Source of the DNA: Thiobacillus sp. UBA3361
Lineage (GTDB): Bacteria; Pseudomonadota; Gammaproteobacteria; Burkholderiales; Thiobacillaceae
Reading direction: 5' to 3'
Length of the DNA stretch: 34,014 nucleotides
Assembly (NCBI GenBank): GCA_002360535.1
Contig: DEQR01000060.1
Span: forward strand, 1-34,014
The notes under the pieces were generated by a model. That model saw nothing but the letters and a program-made list of their open reading frames with translations. It made no database searches and had not been told where the DNA came from. This document shows, in pieces, positions 15,002 through 23,065 of the stretch. The first letter of the stretch is position 1, and the number at the start of each line of letters is the position of its first letter. The translations under genes and the position numbers were made by a program.

Positions 15002-15901
15002 TCATGCCGCCGCCAACTGCTCGCGGGTGATCAGGAAGACCATGTCCTCCCCGCCTTCCAGGTCCGGCCAGGTGAAGGGCAGATGGGGGAAGGCCTCTTC
15101 CAGGGCGGCGCGGTTGTGGCCGATCTCCACCGCCAGCAGCCCGCCCGCGTTCAAATGGGCGGGCGCCTGATCGAGGATGGCACGCACCGCGTCCAGGCCG
15201 TCCTGCCCGGAGGCCAGGGCCATGCGCGGCTCGTGGCGGTATTCCGGGGGCAGGTCGGCCATGGCCTGGGCATCCACATAGGGGGGATTGGAGACGATCA
15301 GGTCGTAGGTCCGGCCCTGCAAACTCGCGAACAGGTCCGAGTGGATCAGGCCGACACGGGTTCCCAGGCCATAGTCGTCCACGTTGCGGCGGGCCACTTC
15401 CAGGGCATCGGTGGACAGGTCCACCCCGTCCACCCGTGCGTCCGGGAAGGCATGGGCGAGGAGGATGGCCAGGCAACCAGAGCCGGTGCACATGTCCAGG
15501 GCGCTGTCCACCAATGTGGATTCGTCCAGCCAGGGCTGAAAATGCTCCAGGATCAGGCCGGCCAGGAAGGAGCGCGGCACGATGACCCGTTCGTCCACGT
15601 AGAAGCGCCAGCCATGCAGGAAGGCCTCGTGGGACAGGTAGGGCGCGGGCAGGCGCTCACTGATGCGCCGTTCCAGCAGGCTGGCGATCTGTTCGGCCTC
15701 ACCGGGCAGCAGGCGGGCGTCCAGGAAGGGCTCCAGCCGGGCCAGGGGCAAGTGCAGGATGTGCAGGATCAGGTAGGCGGCCTCGTCGAAGGCATCCTGG
15801 GTACCGTGGCCGAAGTGCAGGCCGGCCTCGCGAAAGCGCGAGACGGCGAAGCGCAGCCAATCGCGGACGGTGACCAGTTCCCGGCGGGCCTCCTCAAACA
15901 T
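15002..15901 (-). CDS. prmB: Ribosomal protein L3 N5-glutamine methyltransferase
   Basis: Class I SAM-dependent methyltransferase that methylates a glutamine of ribosomal protein uL3. The SAM-binding loop is DMCTGSGCLAI, the acidic residue that binds SAM is in VDGVDLS, and the catalytic motif NPPY lies at 205-208 followed by VD. The N-terminal helical substrate-binding domain is present. Length 299 residues is normal. The frame is open to 15955, but the start is set at 15901 (MFEEARREL), where it overlaps the dapE stop by 8 bases, implying translational coupling. PrmB is preferred over PrmC because of the N-terminal sequence, and a PrmC would normally sit beside prfA. Confidence 0.9.
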   Translation of the reverse strand: MFEEARRELVTVRDWLRFAVSRFREAGLHFGHGTQDAFDEAAYLILHILHLPLARLEPFLDARLLPGEAEQIASLLERRISERLPAPYLSHEAFLHGWRFYVDERVIVPRSFLAGLILEHFQPWLDESTLVDSALDMCTGSGCLAILLAHAFPDARVDGVDLSTDALEVARRNVDDYGLGTRVGLIHSDLFASLQGRTYDLIVSNPPYVDAQAMADLPPEYRHEPRMALASGQDGLDAVRAILDQAPAHLNAGGLLAVEIGHNRAALEEAFPHLPFTWPDLEGGEDMVFLITREQLAAA

Positions 15902-17060
15902 GCAGCAGCTTCTCCAGGGTGCGCCGGTAGATGCGCGCCAGGTCTTCCAGTTCATCCGCGCCGACGCATTCGTCGATCTTGTGGATGGTCTTGTTTACCG
16001 GGCCGAATTCCACCACCTCGCGGGCGATGTCGGCGATGAAGCGCCCGTCGGAGGTGCCGCCGGTGGTGGACAGCTCGGCCTCGACACCGAGGGTCTCATG
16101 GATGGCCTCGCCGAGGGCTTCCACCAGCCGGCCGCGGGGGGTGAGGAAGGGTTTGGCGCCGATCTCCCACTCCAGGTCGTAGTCCAGTCCGTGCCGGTCC
16201 AGGATGGCGTGCACCCGTTCCCGCAGGTCCTGCACGCCGCTGGCGGTGCCGTGGCGAAAGTTGAAGACGATATCCACGTGGCCGGGGATCACGTTGGTGG
16301 CGCCGGTGCCGCCGTGAATGTTGGAGATCTGCCAAGTAGTGGGCGGAAAGTACTCGTTGCCCCGGTCCCACTCCATGGCCGCCAGCTCGGCGATGGCGGG
16401 GGCGGCCAGGTGGATGGGATTGCTGGCCAGTTGGGGATAGGCGATGTGACCCTGTACCCCCTTGACCCGCAGCCGACCGTGCAGGGACCCGCGCCGGCCG
16501 TTCTTCATGGTGTCGCCGAAGGTCGCGGCGCAGGTGGGTTCGCCGACGATGCACCAGTCGATGGACTCGTTGCTTCCGGCCAGGCGTTCCACGACTTTAA
16601 CGGTACCGTCCACGGCGGGCCCTTCCTCGTCCGAGGTGATCAGCCAGGCGATGGAGCCTGGGTGGTCGGGATGCGCGGCAACGAAGCCTTCCACGGCGAC
16701 CAGGAAGGCGGCGATGGAACCCTTCATGTCCGCCGCGCCTCGGCCGTACAACATGCCGTCGCGCAGGGTGGGGGCGAAAGGATCGCCGCTCCATTGCTCC
16801 AGGGGGCCGGTGGGCACCACGTCCGTGTGGCCGGCGAAGCAGAAGAGGGGGGCGGCATCTCCGCGCCGCGCCCACAGATTGGTGACCTGCCCGGAAACGA
16901 TCTTTTCCACCCGGAAGCCCAGGGGCAAGAGGCGGTCGGCGAGCCAATCCTGGCAACCCGCGTCATCGGGGGTCACGGAGGGTCTGGCGATCAGTTCGCG
17001 TGCGTAGGTGAGGACCGATTCAGTCACTGGCTGGAGGAATGCCGGGGAAGCGCCCGGCAT
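15894..17060 (-). CDS. dapE: Succinyl-diaminopimelate desuccinylase
   Basis: Zinc peptidase-family enzyme that removes succinate from N-succinyl-LL-diaminopimelate in the lysine and peptidoglycan pathway. Visible residues: His78 and Asp80 in FAGHTDVVP, bridging Asp111 in GRGAADMKG, catalytic Glu145 and metal-binding Glu146 in TSDEEGP, then VGEPT, the STTGGTSDGRF loop and a late His in NKTIHKIDE. At 388 residues it is about a dozen longer than usual; a GTG at codon 12 is an alternative start, though neither has a good ribosome site. An arsC/yffB-type gene precedes it, the same neighbour as in E. coli, and prmB follows with overlap. Confidence 0.93.
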   Translation of the reverse strand: MPGASPAFLQPVTESVLTYARELIARPSVTPDDAGCQDWLADRLLPLGFRVEKIVSGQVTNLWARRGDAAPLFCFAGHTDVVPTGPLEQWSGDPFAPTLRDGMLYGRGAADMKGSIAAFLVAVEGFVAAHPDHPGSIAWLITSDEEGPAVDGTVKVVERLAGSNESIDWCIVGEPTCAATFGDTMKNGRRGSLHGRLRVKGVQGHIAYPQLASNPIHLAAPAIAELAAMEWDRGNEYFPPTTWQISNIHGGTGATNVIPGHVDIVFNFRHGTASGVQDLRERVHAILDRHGLDYDLEWEIGAKPFLTPRGRLVEALGEAIHETLGVEAELSTTGGTSDGRFIADIAREVVEFGPVNKTIHKIDECVGADELEDLARIYRRTLEKLLHV

Positions 17061-17110
17061 CCGTCATAAGTTTGTATTGAAAACAATGAAATGCTGGAGA
17101 GAGCCCACAC

Positions 17111-17458
17111 TCACTCTCCGAAAAAGGCGGCGTAATTATCCTCGCTGAAGCCCACTTGATACTGCCCGTCCCGGTCGATGATGGGCCGCTTGATGACGCT
17201 GGGATTGTCCTGCATGACCTTCAGGGCGGATGTCGCGTTGGTCACGGCGGCCTTGGTCTCATCCGGCAGTTTGCGCCAGGTGGGCCCACTGCGGTTGAGC
17301 AGGGCTTCCCAGCCCACCACCTTCATAATTTCCTTGAGGGTTTTGGTGGGCACGCCGGCCTTCTTGTAGTCGTGGAAATCGTATTCGATGCCACGTTCTT
17401 CCAGCCAGGCGCGCGCCTTCTTGACGGTGGAGCAGTTGGGGATACCGTAAAGTTTCAT
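17111..17458 (-). CDS. ArsC/Spx-family reductase (YffB-like)
   Basis: Small thioredoxin-fold protein of 115 residues. It begins MKLYGIPNCSTVKKARAWLEE with Cys9 and the basic residues typical of the YffB branch of ArsC-related proteins. It has a later KRPIIDRDGQYQVGF segment matching the arsenate reductase C-terminal region. It sits 50 bases before dapE on the same strand, a conserved pairing, so a housekeeping redox role is more likely than arsenic resistance. No other ars genes are nearby. Confidence 0.85.
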   Translation of the reverse strand: MKLYGIPNCSTVKKARAWLEERGIEYDFHDYKKAGVPTKTLKEIMKVVGWEALLNRSGPTWRKLPDETKAAVTNATSALKVMQDNPSVIKRPIIDRDGQYQVGFSEDNYAAFFGE

Positions 17459-17517
17459 GGCAAACTCGGCGATGAAAAGATCGGCATTTTAACCTCTCGT
17501 ACCTGTCGCTGCTCAGC

Positions 17518-17979
17518 ATGCCCATATTCACCGTAGAACCGGCTTCCTGGCCTCGGGATGAGGGGGACATCGCCCGGCTGCGGTGCACCGTGTTCATCCG
17601 CGAGCAGGGTGTGCCGGATGCGTTGGAATGGGAGAGGCGCGACCCCGATTGCGACTGGTTCGCCGCGCGGGACGGGGCCGGAGGCCTGGTCGGCATCGCC
17701 CGTCTGGTGCCCGGCGGGATGGCCGGTCTGCCCGCGTCCGAAGGCATCATCGGACGCATGGCCGTGCTGCCGGCGTGGCGCCGCCGGGGGGTGGGCAGCG
17801 CCCTGTTGCTGGCCGGCCTGGCGAAAGCGAGGGCGCGGGGACTGGACCGGGTGATGCTGCATGCGCAAACCCAAGCGCTGGCCTTCTATGCCCGACATGG
17901 CTTCCTTCCCCTCGGCCCGGTATTCGACGAAGCGGGCATTCCCCATCAAATGATGGTCCTGAACCTGGAGCAACCATGA
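17518..17979 (+). CDS. GNAT-family N-acetyltransferase (ElaA-like)
   Basis: Protein of 153 residues with the acetyl-CoA binding motif A: IIGRMAVLPAWRRRGVGSALLLAGLAKARARG, with RRRGVG as the pyrophosphate loop. The N-terminal part (LRCTVFIREQGVP) and HAQTQALAFYARHGF are typical of the ElaA/YjcF type. The substrate cannot be told from sequence. It diverges from the arsC-like gene, and its TGA overlaps the ispF ATG (ATGA), so the two are translationally coupled, probably for expression only. Confidence 0.85.
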   Translation: MPIFTVEPASWPRDEGDIARLRCTVFIREQGVPDALEWERRDPDCDWFAARDGAGGLVGIARLVPGGMAGLPASEGIIGRMAVLPAWRRRGVGSALLLAGLAKARARGLDRVMLHAQTQALAFYARHGFLPLGPVFDEAGIPHQMMVLNLEQP

Positions 17980-18455
17980 ATATACGTGTCGGCCACGGCT
18001 TCGACGTGCATGCCTTCGCCCCCGACCGCCGCCTGGTCATCGGCGGCGTGGACATCCCCCACCCCCGGGGTCTTGCCGGCCATTCCGACGCCGACGTGCT
18101 GCTGCACGCCATCTGCGACGCCCTGCTGGGGGCGGCGGGCCTGGGAGACATCGGCCGCCATTTCCCTGACACGGACGTTCGTTTCAAGGGCGCGGACAGC
18201 CGCGAACTGCTGCGCCATGTGGTCGCCCTGCTGCGCGAACGGGGCTGGCGGGTGGGCAACGTGGACGCCACCATCATCGCTCAGGCCCCCAGGATGGCCC
18301 CCCACATTCCCGCCATGGCGCGGTATGTCGCCGCCGATTGCGGGGTGGAGGAGGGGGCGGTGAACGTCAAGGCCACTACCACGGAACGCCTGGGCTTCAC
18401 CGGCCGAGGGGAGGGCATCGCCGCGGAGGCGGTATGCCTGATCAGCCGCGATTGA
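17976..18455 (+). CDS. ispF: 2-C-methyl-D-erythritol 2,4-cyclodiphosphate synthase
   Basis: MEP-pathway enzyme making the cyclic diphosphate in isoprenoid synthesis. Length 159 residues is standard. The metal ligands Asp10 and His12 (GHGFDVH) and His44 (GHSDADVLLHAICDAL) are present, as are HFPDTD and the C-terminal KATTTERLGFTGRGEGI. The start is the ATG overlapping the previous stop, although the frame is open far upstream. ispD is not adjacent here, unlike the common ispD-ispF arrangement. Confidence 0.95.
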   Translation: MNIRVGHGFDVHAFAPDRRLVIGGVDIPHPRGLAGHSDADVLLHAICDALLGAAGLGDIGRHFPDTDVRFKGADSRELLRHVVALLRERGWRVGNVDATIIAQAPRMAPHIPAMARYVAADCGVEEGAVNVKATTTERLGFTGRGEGIAAEAVCLISRD

Positions 18456-18985
18456 CCCCTTCCGGGGATGTCGCCCGGGTCTTTTTCGCCCTCTGGCCGG
18501 ACGAGGGGACGGCGCACCTTCTCGACCGGGCGGCAGCCCTCTTGCACCGTCTGCGCGGCGGACGGCGCACGCGCCGGCAGACCATCCACCTGACCCTCGT
18601 ATTTCTGGGCGATGTTGACAAATCGAGGTTGGCGGAATTGATCGCCGCCGCGGGCCGGGTCGTGGCCGAATCCTTTACGCTGCACCTGGATCGCGCGGAA
18701 TGCTGGCGCCACAACCGGATCGCCTTCTTGACCGCCGAAGAAACGCCGCCGGCCCTGCTTTCTCTGGTGAGGGACCTGGAAGTGGCCCTCGCCGGCACCG
18801 GATTCGCTTTCGACCGGCGCCCCTACAAGGCCCACATCACCCTGCTGCGCCACGCCGATTGCGCCAAAGAAAATCCCGCACTGGAGCCCATTCATTGGGC
18901 GGCGCGGGAGTTCGTACTGGTGGAATCCGTCCTCGGTGCGGCCGGAGCGTCCTACACCACACTGGCCCGGTTTCCGTTGCGCTGA
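18434..18985 (+). CDS. thpR: RNA 2',3'-cyclic phosphodiesterase (2H family)
   Basis: LigT/ThpR-type 2H phosphoesterase of 183 residues. The two HxT motifs are His52-x-Thr54 (IHLTLVFLG) and His134-x-Thr136 (AHITLLRH). The N-terminal RVFFALWPD and the segment RPYKAHITL are characteristic. The start at 18434 overlaps ispF by 22 bases, indicating coupling. The cellular role in bacteria is poorly defined. Confidence 0.9.
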   Translation: MPDQPRLTPSGDVARVFFALWPDEGTAHLLDRAAALLHRLRGGRRTRRQTIHLTLVFLGDVDKSRLAELIAAAGRVVAESFTLHLDRAECWRHNRIAFLTAEETPPALLSLVRDLEVALAGTGFAFDRRPYKAHITLLRHADCAKENPALEPIHWAAREFVLVESVLGAAGASYTTLARFPLR

Positions 18986-18988
18986 GCG

Positions 18989-19417
18989 CTACAGAAAGAC
19001 GTGGTTTTCCAGATGCCCGCTCAGTTCCTTGATGGGCAGGCGGGTGTAGTCCTTCTCGATGGTGTCGGCTACCTTGTTCTTCAATTGGCCGGGCATGCGC
19101 TGGTTGAGCAGGCCCATAAAGTGGGAGGAGGCCACCAGGATCAGTTTCTCGTAGGCGTTGTTCACCCGGCCGTCTTCCAGTTCACGGGTCAGCTCCAGGG
19201 CGAAGCGTTCGGCCTCGTGTTCCTTGGGGTTGGTGGGCTGGGCATAGCTGCCCGAACCGGCGAAGTTGCCGATCCGGTCGCTGACCAGGTTGGCGGCTTT
19301 TTCCCGGCTTTCCGGGTGCTCCAACTCCTTGAGCAACTGCAGGCCCTTCTTGGGACCCGTGTTGGAATACAGCTTGGCTTGGCTTGCGTTGGCCACCATG
19401 ATCCACGTCACAGACAT
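18989..19417 (-). CDS. Host attachment protein family member
   Basis: Protein of 142 residues of the family first annotated as required for attachment to host cells (Agrobacterium). Typical features are the start MSVTWIMVANASQAKLY, the middle EHEAERFALELTRELE, and LILVASSHFMGLLNQ followed by a C-terminal PIKELSGHL. The fold recalls the eRF1/Pelota baeRF-like domain. The start at 19417 is chosen for its strong ribosome site (GAGGGGG), although the frame is open to 19492. It stands alone, convergent with thpR. In free-living betaproteobacteria an actual attachment role is unproven. Confidence 0.85.
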   Translation of the reverse strand: MSVTWIMVANASQAKLYSNTGPKKGLQLLKELEHPESREKAANLVSDRIGNFAGSGSYAQPTNPKEHEAERFALELTRELEDGRVNNAYEKLILVASSHFMGLLNQRMPGQLKNKVADTIEKDYTRLPIKELSGHLENHVFL

Positions 19418-19551
19418 AAAACCCCCTCTAGCAGTGAGTTGAACTACGGGAGAACGGACGGCGGAGAAATCTGAGAATCGAGTCCTTTTCACCGGACTTC
19501 GTTACTTGGTTGTAACAGTTTCAGATTAGCAGTTGGAAGTGGCTCTTCAAG

Positions 19552-20658
19552 CTATGCCGGCCCCACGTCGGGGCTGCGGTCGGGCTGCAGCAGCACCTGC
19601 GCCAGGTCCCGGAACGCGGTTTCCCGCGTGGACGCCAGCCGCAGCGTGGGGGCCTCCCGTGCTTGGACATAATTGCGTCCCAGCGACCGGTTGTAAGCGG
19701 GGTCGTAATGCCGCTCCAGCAGTTCGGCCACCAGTTCCGGCCATTGCCCCCCCCGCGCCAGGGCCTTCCAATGCTCGATGCGTTCCTGCCCCTGCAAGGC
19801 CGTCAGGCAGTCCAGCTGCTGGAACAGCACGGCCGGCTCGGCCAGGAAATGGGCGTATTCCTCCACCAGCAAGGCCACCCGCACCGGCATGTCGGCTGCC
19901 AGGTTCACGCAGGCCGAGGCGCGCATGCGGGCCAGCAGCGCTTCCGGGGTGTGCAGGTTGCCGATCTTCTTGCTTTCAGACTCGACATACACGGGCCGCT
20001 CCGGGTCGAAGCCCTTGAGCCGGTGCCGGATCAGGCTCTCGAACATCTTCTGGGCCGGCTGCGGACGATTCGGGTCAGCACCCAGCACCGAGCCCTTGTG
20101 GGCCGCCAGATCCTCCAGGTCCAGTACCTGGCCGCCGGCTTTGCTCAGGGTGCGCAGCAGTCGGCTCTTGCCCACACCGGTCGGTCCGCAGACCACCACG
20201 AAGCGGAATTTGTCCGGGCAGGCGGCAAGGTCTTCCACCACTGCCCGTCGATAGGCCTTGTAGCCGCCCTCCAACTGGCCCGCGCTCCAGCCCACCGAAC
20301 GCAGCACCGTGGCCAGGGCACCGCTGCGGCTGCCGCCGCGCCAGCAATAGACCAGGGGACGGTAGTTGCGCGGCTTGTCGGCGAAGTGATCGTCCAGGTG
20401 GCGGGCGATGTTGCGGGACACCAGGGCTGCGCCGATCTTCTTTGCCTCGAAGGCGGAGACCTGCTTGTAGATCGTGCCCACCCGCGCCCGTTCCGCGTTG
20501 TCCAGTACCGGCAGGTTGACCGCGCCGGGGATGTGATCCTCGGCAAACTCCGCCGGAGAACGCACGTCGATGATCTCGTCGTAGCGCTCCCCTTCCGCCA
20601 GGATGGCGATGCCCTCCCGCCGGCGTGCCGGTGAGGCGGCCGTATCTGCGCAGTGCAT
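19552..20658 (-). CDS. selU: tRNA 2-selenouridine synthase
   Basis: SelU/MnmH, 368 residues. It converts 2-thiouridine at the wobble base of certain tRNAs to 2-selenouridine through a geranylated intermediate. The N-terminal rhodanese domain has catalytic Cys105 in LVYCWRGGSRS. The C-terminal P-loop domain has GPTGVGKS at 158-165, and VYVESESKKIG is also characteristic. The start codon overlaps the smpB stop by one base (TGATG), so it is translated by reinitiation after smpB. The frame is open upstream through smpB, which is a shadow. The pairing implies selenophosphate synthetase (selD) elsewhere in the genome. Confidence 0.93.
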   Translation of the reverse strand: MHCADTAASPARRREGIAILAEGERYDEIIDVRSPAEFAEDHIPGAVNLPVLDNAERARVGTIYKQVSAFEAKKIGAALVSRNIARHLDDHFADKPRNYRPLVYCWRGGSRSGALATVLRSVGWSAGQLEGGYKAYRRAVVEDLAACPDKFRFVVVCGPTGVGKSRLLRTLSKAGGQVLDLEDLAAHKGSVLGADPNRPQPAQKMFESLIRHRLKGFDPERPVYVESESKKIGNLHTPEALLARMRASACVNLAADMPVRVALLVEEYAHFLAEPAVLFQQLDCLTALQGQERIEHWKALARGGQWPELVAELLERHYDPAYNRSLGRNYVQAREAPTLRLASTRETAFRDLAQVLLQPDRSPDVGPA

Positions 20659-21104
20659 CAATGCTTCTCCCGCGCCAGGCGGGCCTTCTCCCGCTGCCAT
20701 TCGCGTTCTTTCTCGCTGGCCCGCTTGTCGTATTGCTTCTTGCCCTTGCCCAGGCCGATCTCCAGCTTGATGCGCCCCTTGCTGTAATGCAGGTTCAGTG
20801 GCACCAGGGTATAGCCGGCCCGCTCGGTCTTGCCAATCAGCTTCTTGATCTCCTCGGCGTGCAACAGTAGCTTGCGGGTGCGCACCGGATCGGGATGGAT
20901 GTGGGTGGAGGCGGTGGGCAGGGGGCTGATATGGCAGCCGATCAGCCAGACCTCTTCCTTTTTCACCACCACGTAGGCTTCCTTGAGTTGCACGCGGCCG
21001 GCGCGGATGGCCTTGACCTCCCAACCTTCCAGGGCCACGCCGGCCTCGTATTTCTCCTCGATGAAGTAGTCGTGGAAGGCCTTTTTGTTGTCGGCGATGC
21101 TCAT
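20658..21104 (-). CDS. smpB: SsrA-binding protein (trans-translation)
   Basis: SmpB, 148 residues, binds tmRNA and brings it to stalled ribosomes. The start MSIADNKKAFHDYFIEEKYEAG is canonical for betaproteobacteria, and GWEVKAIRAG, HYSKGRIKLEIGLGKGKKQYDKR and the basic C-terminal tail are present. The frame is open to 21164, but 21104 gives the usual length; the bases before it hold no clear ribosome site. It heads a two-gene unit with selU and diverges from ratA. Its RNA partner ssrA is not in the window, although a copy of an ssrA-like 3' end occurs at 6408-6430. Confidence 0.95.
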   Translation of the reverse strand: MSIADNKKAFHDYFIEEKYEAGVALEGWEVKAIRAGRVQLKEAYVVVKKEEVWLIGCHISPLPTASTHIHPDPVRTRKLLLHAEEIKKLIGKTERAGYTLVPLNLHYSKGRIKLEIGLGKGKKQYDKRASEKEREWQREKARLAREKH

Positions 21105-21185
21105 GTCGGGGGGCTGAGAGGTGGGGGAGGGCGGGGCTTTCGTGTATTTTAACAGTCCTGTCACCGTAAACCGCTTTCACCCCTC

Positions 21186-21623
21186 ATGACTGAAGTCGTC
21201 AAGACGCTGCTGGTCCCTTATACCCCCGACGAAATGTTCCGCCTGGTCGATCTGGTGGAGGAATACCCCGACTTCCTGCCCTGGTGCGGCGGCTCCGTGG
21301 TGCACCAGCGCACCGAGGAGCTGACCGAGGCCTCGCTGCACATCAGCTACATGCAGGTCAAACAGCAGTTCACCACTCTGAACGCCAAGAGCGCCCCCGA
21401 AGAGATGATCATCCGGCTGAAGTCAGGGCCGTTCCGCAGCATGGAGGGCTATTGGCGTTTCAAACCCCTGGGCGATGTCGCTTGCAAGATCGAGTTCGCC
21501 CTGCGTTACGAATTCACCAACAAGCTGTTCGAAAAGGTCCTCGGGCCGGTTTTCGGCTATATCGCCAACAACCTGGTGGATGCCTTCATCGAGCGGGCGG
21601 AAAAGGTTTACGGCGCCCGATGA
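21186..21623 (+). CDS. ratA: RatA-type START/COQ10 domain protein
   Basis: Protein of 145 residues of the polyketide cyclase/COQ10 family, beginning TEVVKTLLVPYTPDEMFRLVDLVEEYPDFLPWC and ending PVFGYIANNLVDAFIERAEKVYG. E. coli RatA was reported to inhibit 70S assembly, while relatives bind ubiquinone, so the physiological role is debated. It is divergent from smpB and overlaps rnfH (ATGA), the usual arrangement. Confidence 0.92.
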   Translation: MTEVVKTLLVPYTPDEMFRLVDLVEEYPDFLPWCGGSVVHQRTEELTEASLHISYMQVKQQFTTLNAKSAPEEMIIRLKSGPFRSMEGYWRFKPLGDVACKIEFALRYEFTNKLFEKVLGPVFGYIANNLVDAFIERAEKVYGAR

Positions 21624-21940
21624 GCCAGATCGACGTGGAAGTGGTCTATGCCCTGCGGCAGACCCAGAAGGTGCTGCCGGTGACGGTGGAGGAGGGCGCG
21701 ACCCTGCGTCAGGCGGTGGAACTGTCCGGGCTGCTGCGCGAGTACCCGGACATCGACCTGGGCGGCAGGAACAAAGTGGGCGTCTGGGGCAAACTGGTCA
21801 AGCCGGACGCAGCCCTGAGGGACAAGGACCGGGTGGAAATCTATCGCCCCCTCATCGCCGATGCGAAGGAAGTCCGCAAGCAACGGGCGGCCGAGGGCAA
21901 GGCGATGAAGAAGGGGGGCGGCGAGTCGGTGGGGGATTGA
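21620..21940 (+). CDS. rnfH: RnfH family ubiquitin-like protein
   Basis: Small beta-grasp protein of 106 residues (IDVEVVYALRQTQKVLPVTVEEGATLRQAVELSG, then KVGVWGKLVKPDAALRDKDRVEIYRPL), with a basic disordered tail. It is the usual partner of ratA (once called RatB). The start ATG overlaps the ratA stop by four bases. The molecular function is unknown. Confidence 0.92.
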   Translation: MSQIDVEVVYALRQTQKVLPVTVEEGATLRQAVELSGLLREYPDIDLGGRNKVGVWGKLVKPDAALRDKDRVEIYRPLIADAKEVRKQRAAEGKAMKKGGGESVGD

Positions 21941-21979
21941 GGCGCCGTTCCGGCATGGGAGCGGCGGGTCGGGCGGCGG

Positions 21980-22444
21980 TTATTTGCAGAGTTCGTCCGT
22001 GCGCTGCATGGCCTCGGCGATGGCCGACTGGTGCTGGCCTTCATCCAGCACATACTGCTGGCCCCGGTCGTTGATGCGGGTTATGCGGCTGTTCTGTTGC
22101 AGCAGGCTCAGCCGCTCGCGGGCCTTGCGGCAGTTCTCCGTCTTCTGCTGTTCCTTTTCCTGCTCGGCACGGCGCTTGGCCTCGGCCTCCTGCTCAGCCT
22201 GCTTTGCCTGCTGGGACTTGGAGAGCTTGTCGGCCAGCGCCTGGCGTGCCGCGATGGCTTCCTGTTCCCGCTCCGGATGACTGCTGCGTCCGATGCGCTG
22301 GCTCTCCTGCCTGGCGGGGGGCTTATCGGAGTAATGGACCTGGCCTTGGCCGTCTGTCCACTTGTACAGATCGGCGCTAACCTGCGGCGAGCCGATCAGG
22401 GCGACGCCGTACAGGAGCAACAGGGCAGGCAGGGCTGGACGCAT
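21980..22444 (-). CDS. Exported DUF4124-domain protein
   Basis: Protein of 154 residues with a signal peptide ending QVSADLYKW. The DUF4124 signature follows (DLYKWTDGQGQVHYSDKPP), then a long charged coiled-coil stretch rich in Glu, Lys, Gln and Ala (about 60-110) and a C-terminal region with two Cys. Genes of this type lie between rnfH and guaB in many betaproteobacteria. Function unknown, probably periplasmic. Confidence 0.85.
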   Translation of the reverse strand: MRPALPALLLLYGVALIGSPQVSADLYKWTDGQGQVHYSDKPPARQESQRIGRSSHPEREQEAIAARQALADKLSKSQQAKQAEQEAEAKRRAEQEKEQQKTENCRKARERLSLLQQNSRITRINDRGQQYVLDEGQHQSAIAEAMQRTDELCK

Positions 22445-22494
22445 GGTCCGTCTCGAGATCCGGCCGGAGCGTATGTCCGAGCCGGGCGCGGGAC

Positions 22495-22836
22495 TTATTT
22501 CATTTCGGTGGAGGGGTAGTTCACCTGCGCCAGACTGGTCTTCACTTGGTCGGCGATTACCTTGGACTGCTTGATGACGGCGTCGCTGTCGCCCGCCTTG
22601 GCGGCTTCCCGGACCATTTTCAGGGCGGTTTCGGTGGGGATCCAGAGCGCGTATTTGGCCTTGGCGTCCTTCACGGCGGCTTCGGCCTGGGCCAGGGCCT
22701 GTTTAGCCTCGGCGCTCAGGGCGGGCGTTTCGGGTTTGGCCTCGGCCTTGGCGGTGGTTTCCGGAACGCTGGCGCAACCGGTGACGGACAAGGCGATCAG
22801 GCTGGCAAACGCGCCGGCGATATAAAACTGTTTCAT
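22495..22836 (-). CDS. Small Ala/Lys-rich lipoprotein
   Basis: Predicted lipoprotein of 113 residues. The lipobox VTGC places the lipidated Cys at residue 21 with Ala at +2, favouring the outer membrane. The rest is helical, Ala/Lys-rich (AEAKQALAQAEAAVKDAKAKYALW) and ends with a repeat-like helix around KQSKVIADQVKTSL. The start at 22836 has GAGGAG eight bases upstream; the frame is open to 22884. It follows no obvious operon. Function unknown. Confidence 0.8.
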   Translation of the reverse strand: MKQFYIAGAFASLIALSVTGCASVPETTAKAEAKPETPALSAEAKQALAQAEAAVKDAKAKYALWIPTETALKMVREAAKAGDSDAVIKQSKVIADQVKTSLAQVNYPSTEMK

Positions 22837-23033
22837 GGGGTGGTCTCCTCTCGTTGCGTGGGATGGCTGGAATGCTGAATCCATGTGACCTGGGTCAACG
22901 GCCAGGGCAAGTTAAAGGCCGGGGGTGGAAGCCGTCAATGGATTTGCAGGAAATTGGTAGAGAAAAACCACGCCAATTGATGCTTCATACCAGTCCTGCC
23001 GGTCATCGCTCGGTATTCAGGGTACCAAGTCGG

Positions 23034-23039
23034 TATAAT
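23034..23039 (+). promoter_or_regulatory. Candidate -10 element for guaB
   Basis: A consensus TATAAT lies 26 bases before the guaB ATG, in an otherwise gene-free stretch. No good -35 was found 16-18 bases upstream, so the promoter assignment is tentative. Confidence 0.4.
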
Positions 23040-23065
23040 GCATTTTTGTGCCTGAAGCTGCCGCC

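Noticed and set aside
15083..17069. Plus-strand open frames of 318 and 399 codons opposite prmB and dapE
   Set aside because: Both are antisense shadows of well-identified enzymes, rich in Gly/Val/Gln as expected for GC-rich antisense frames.
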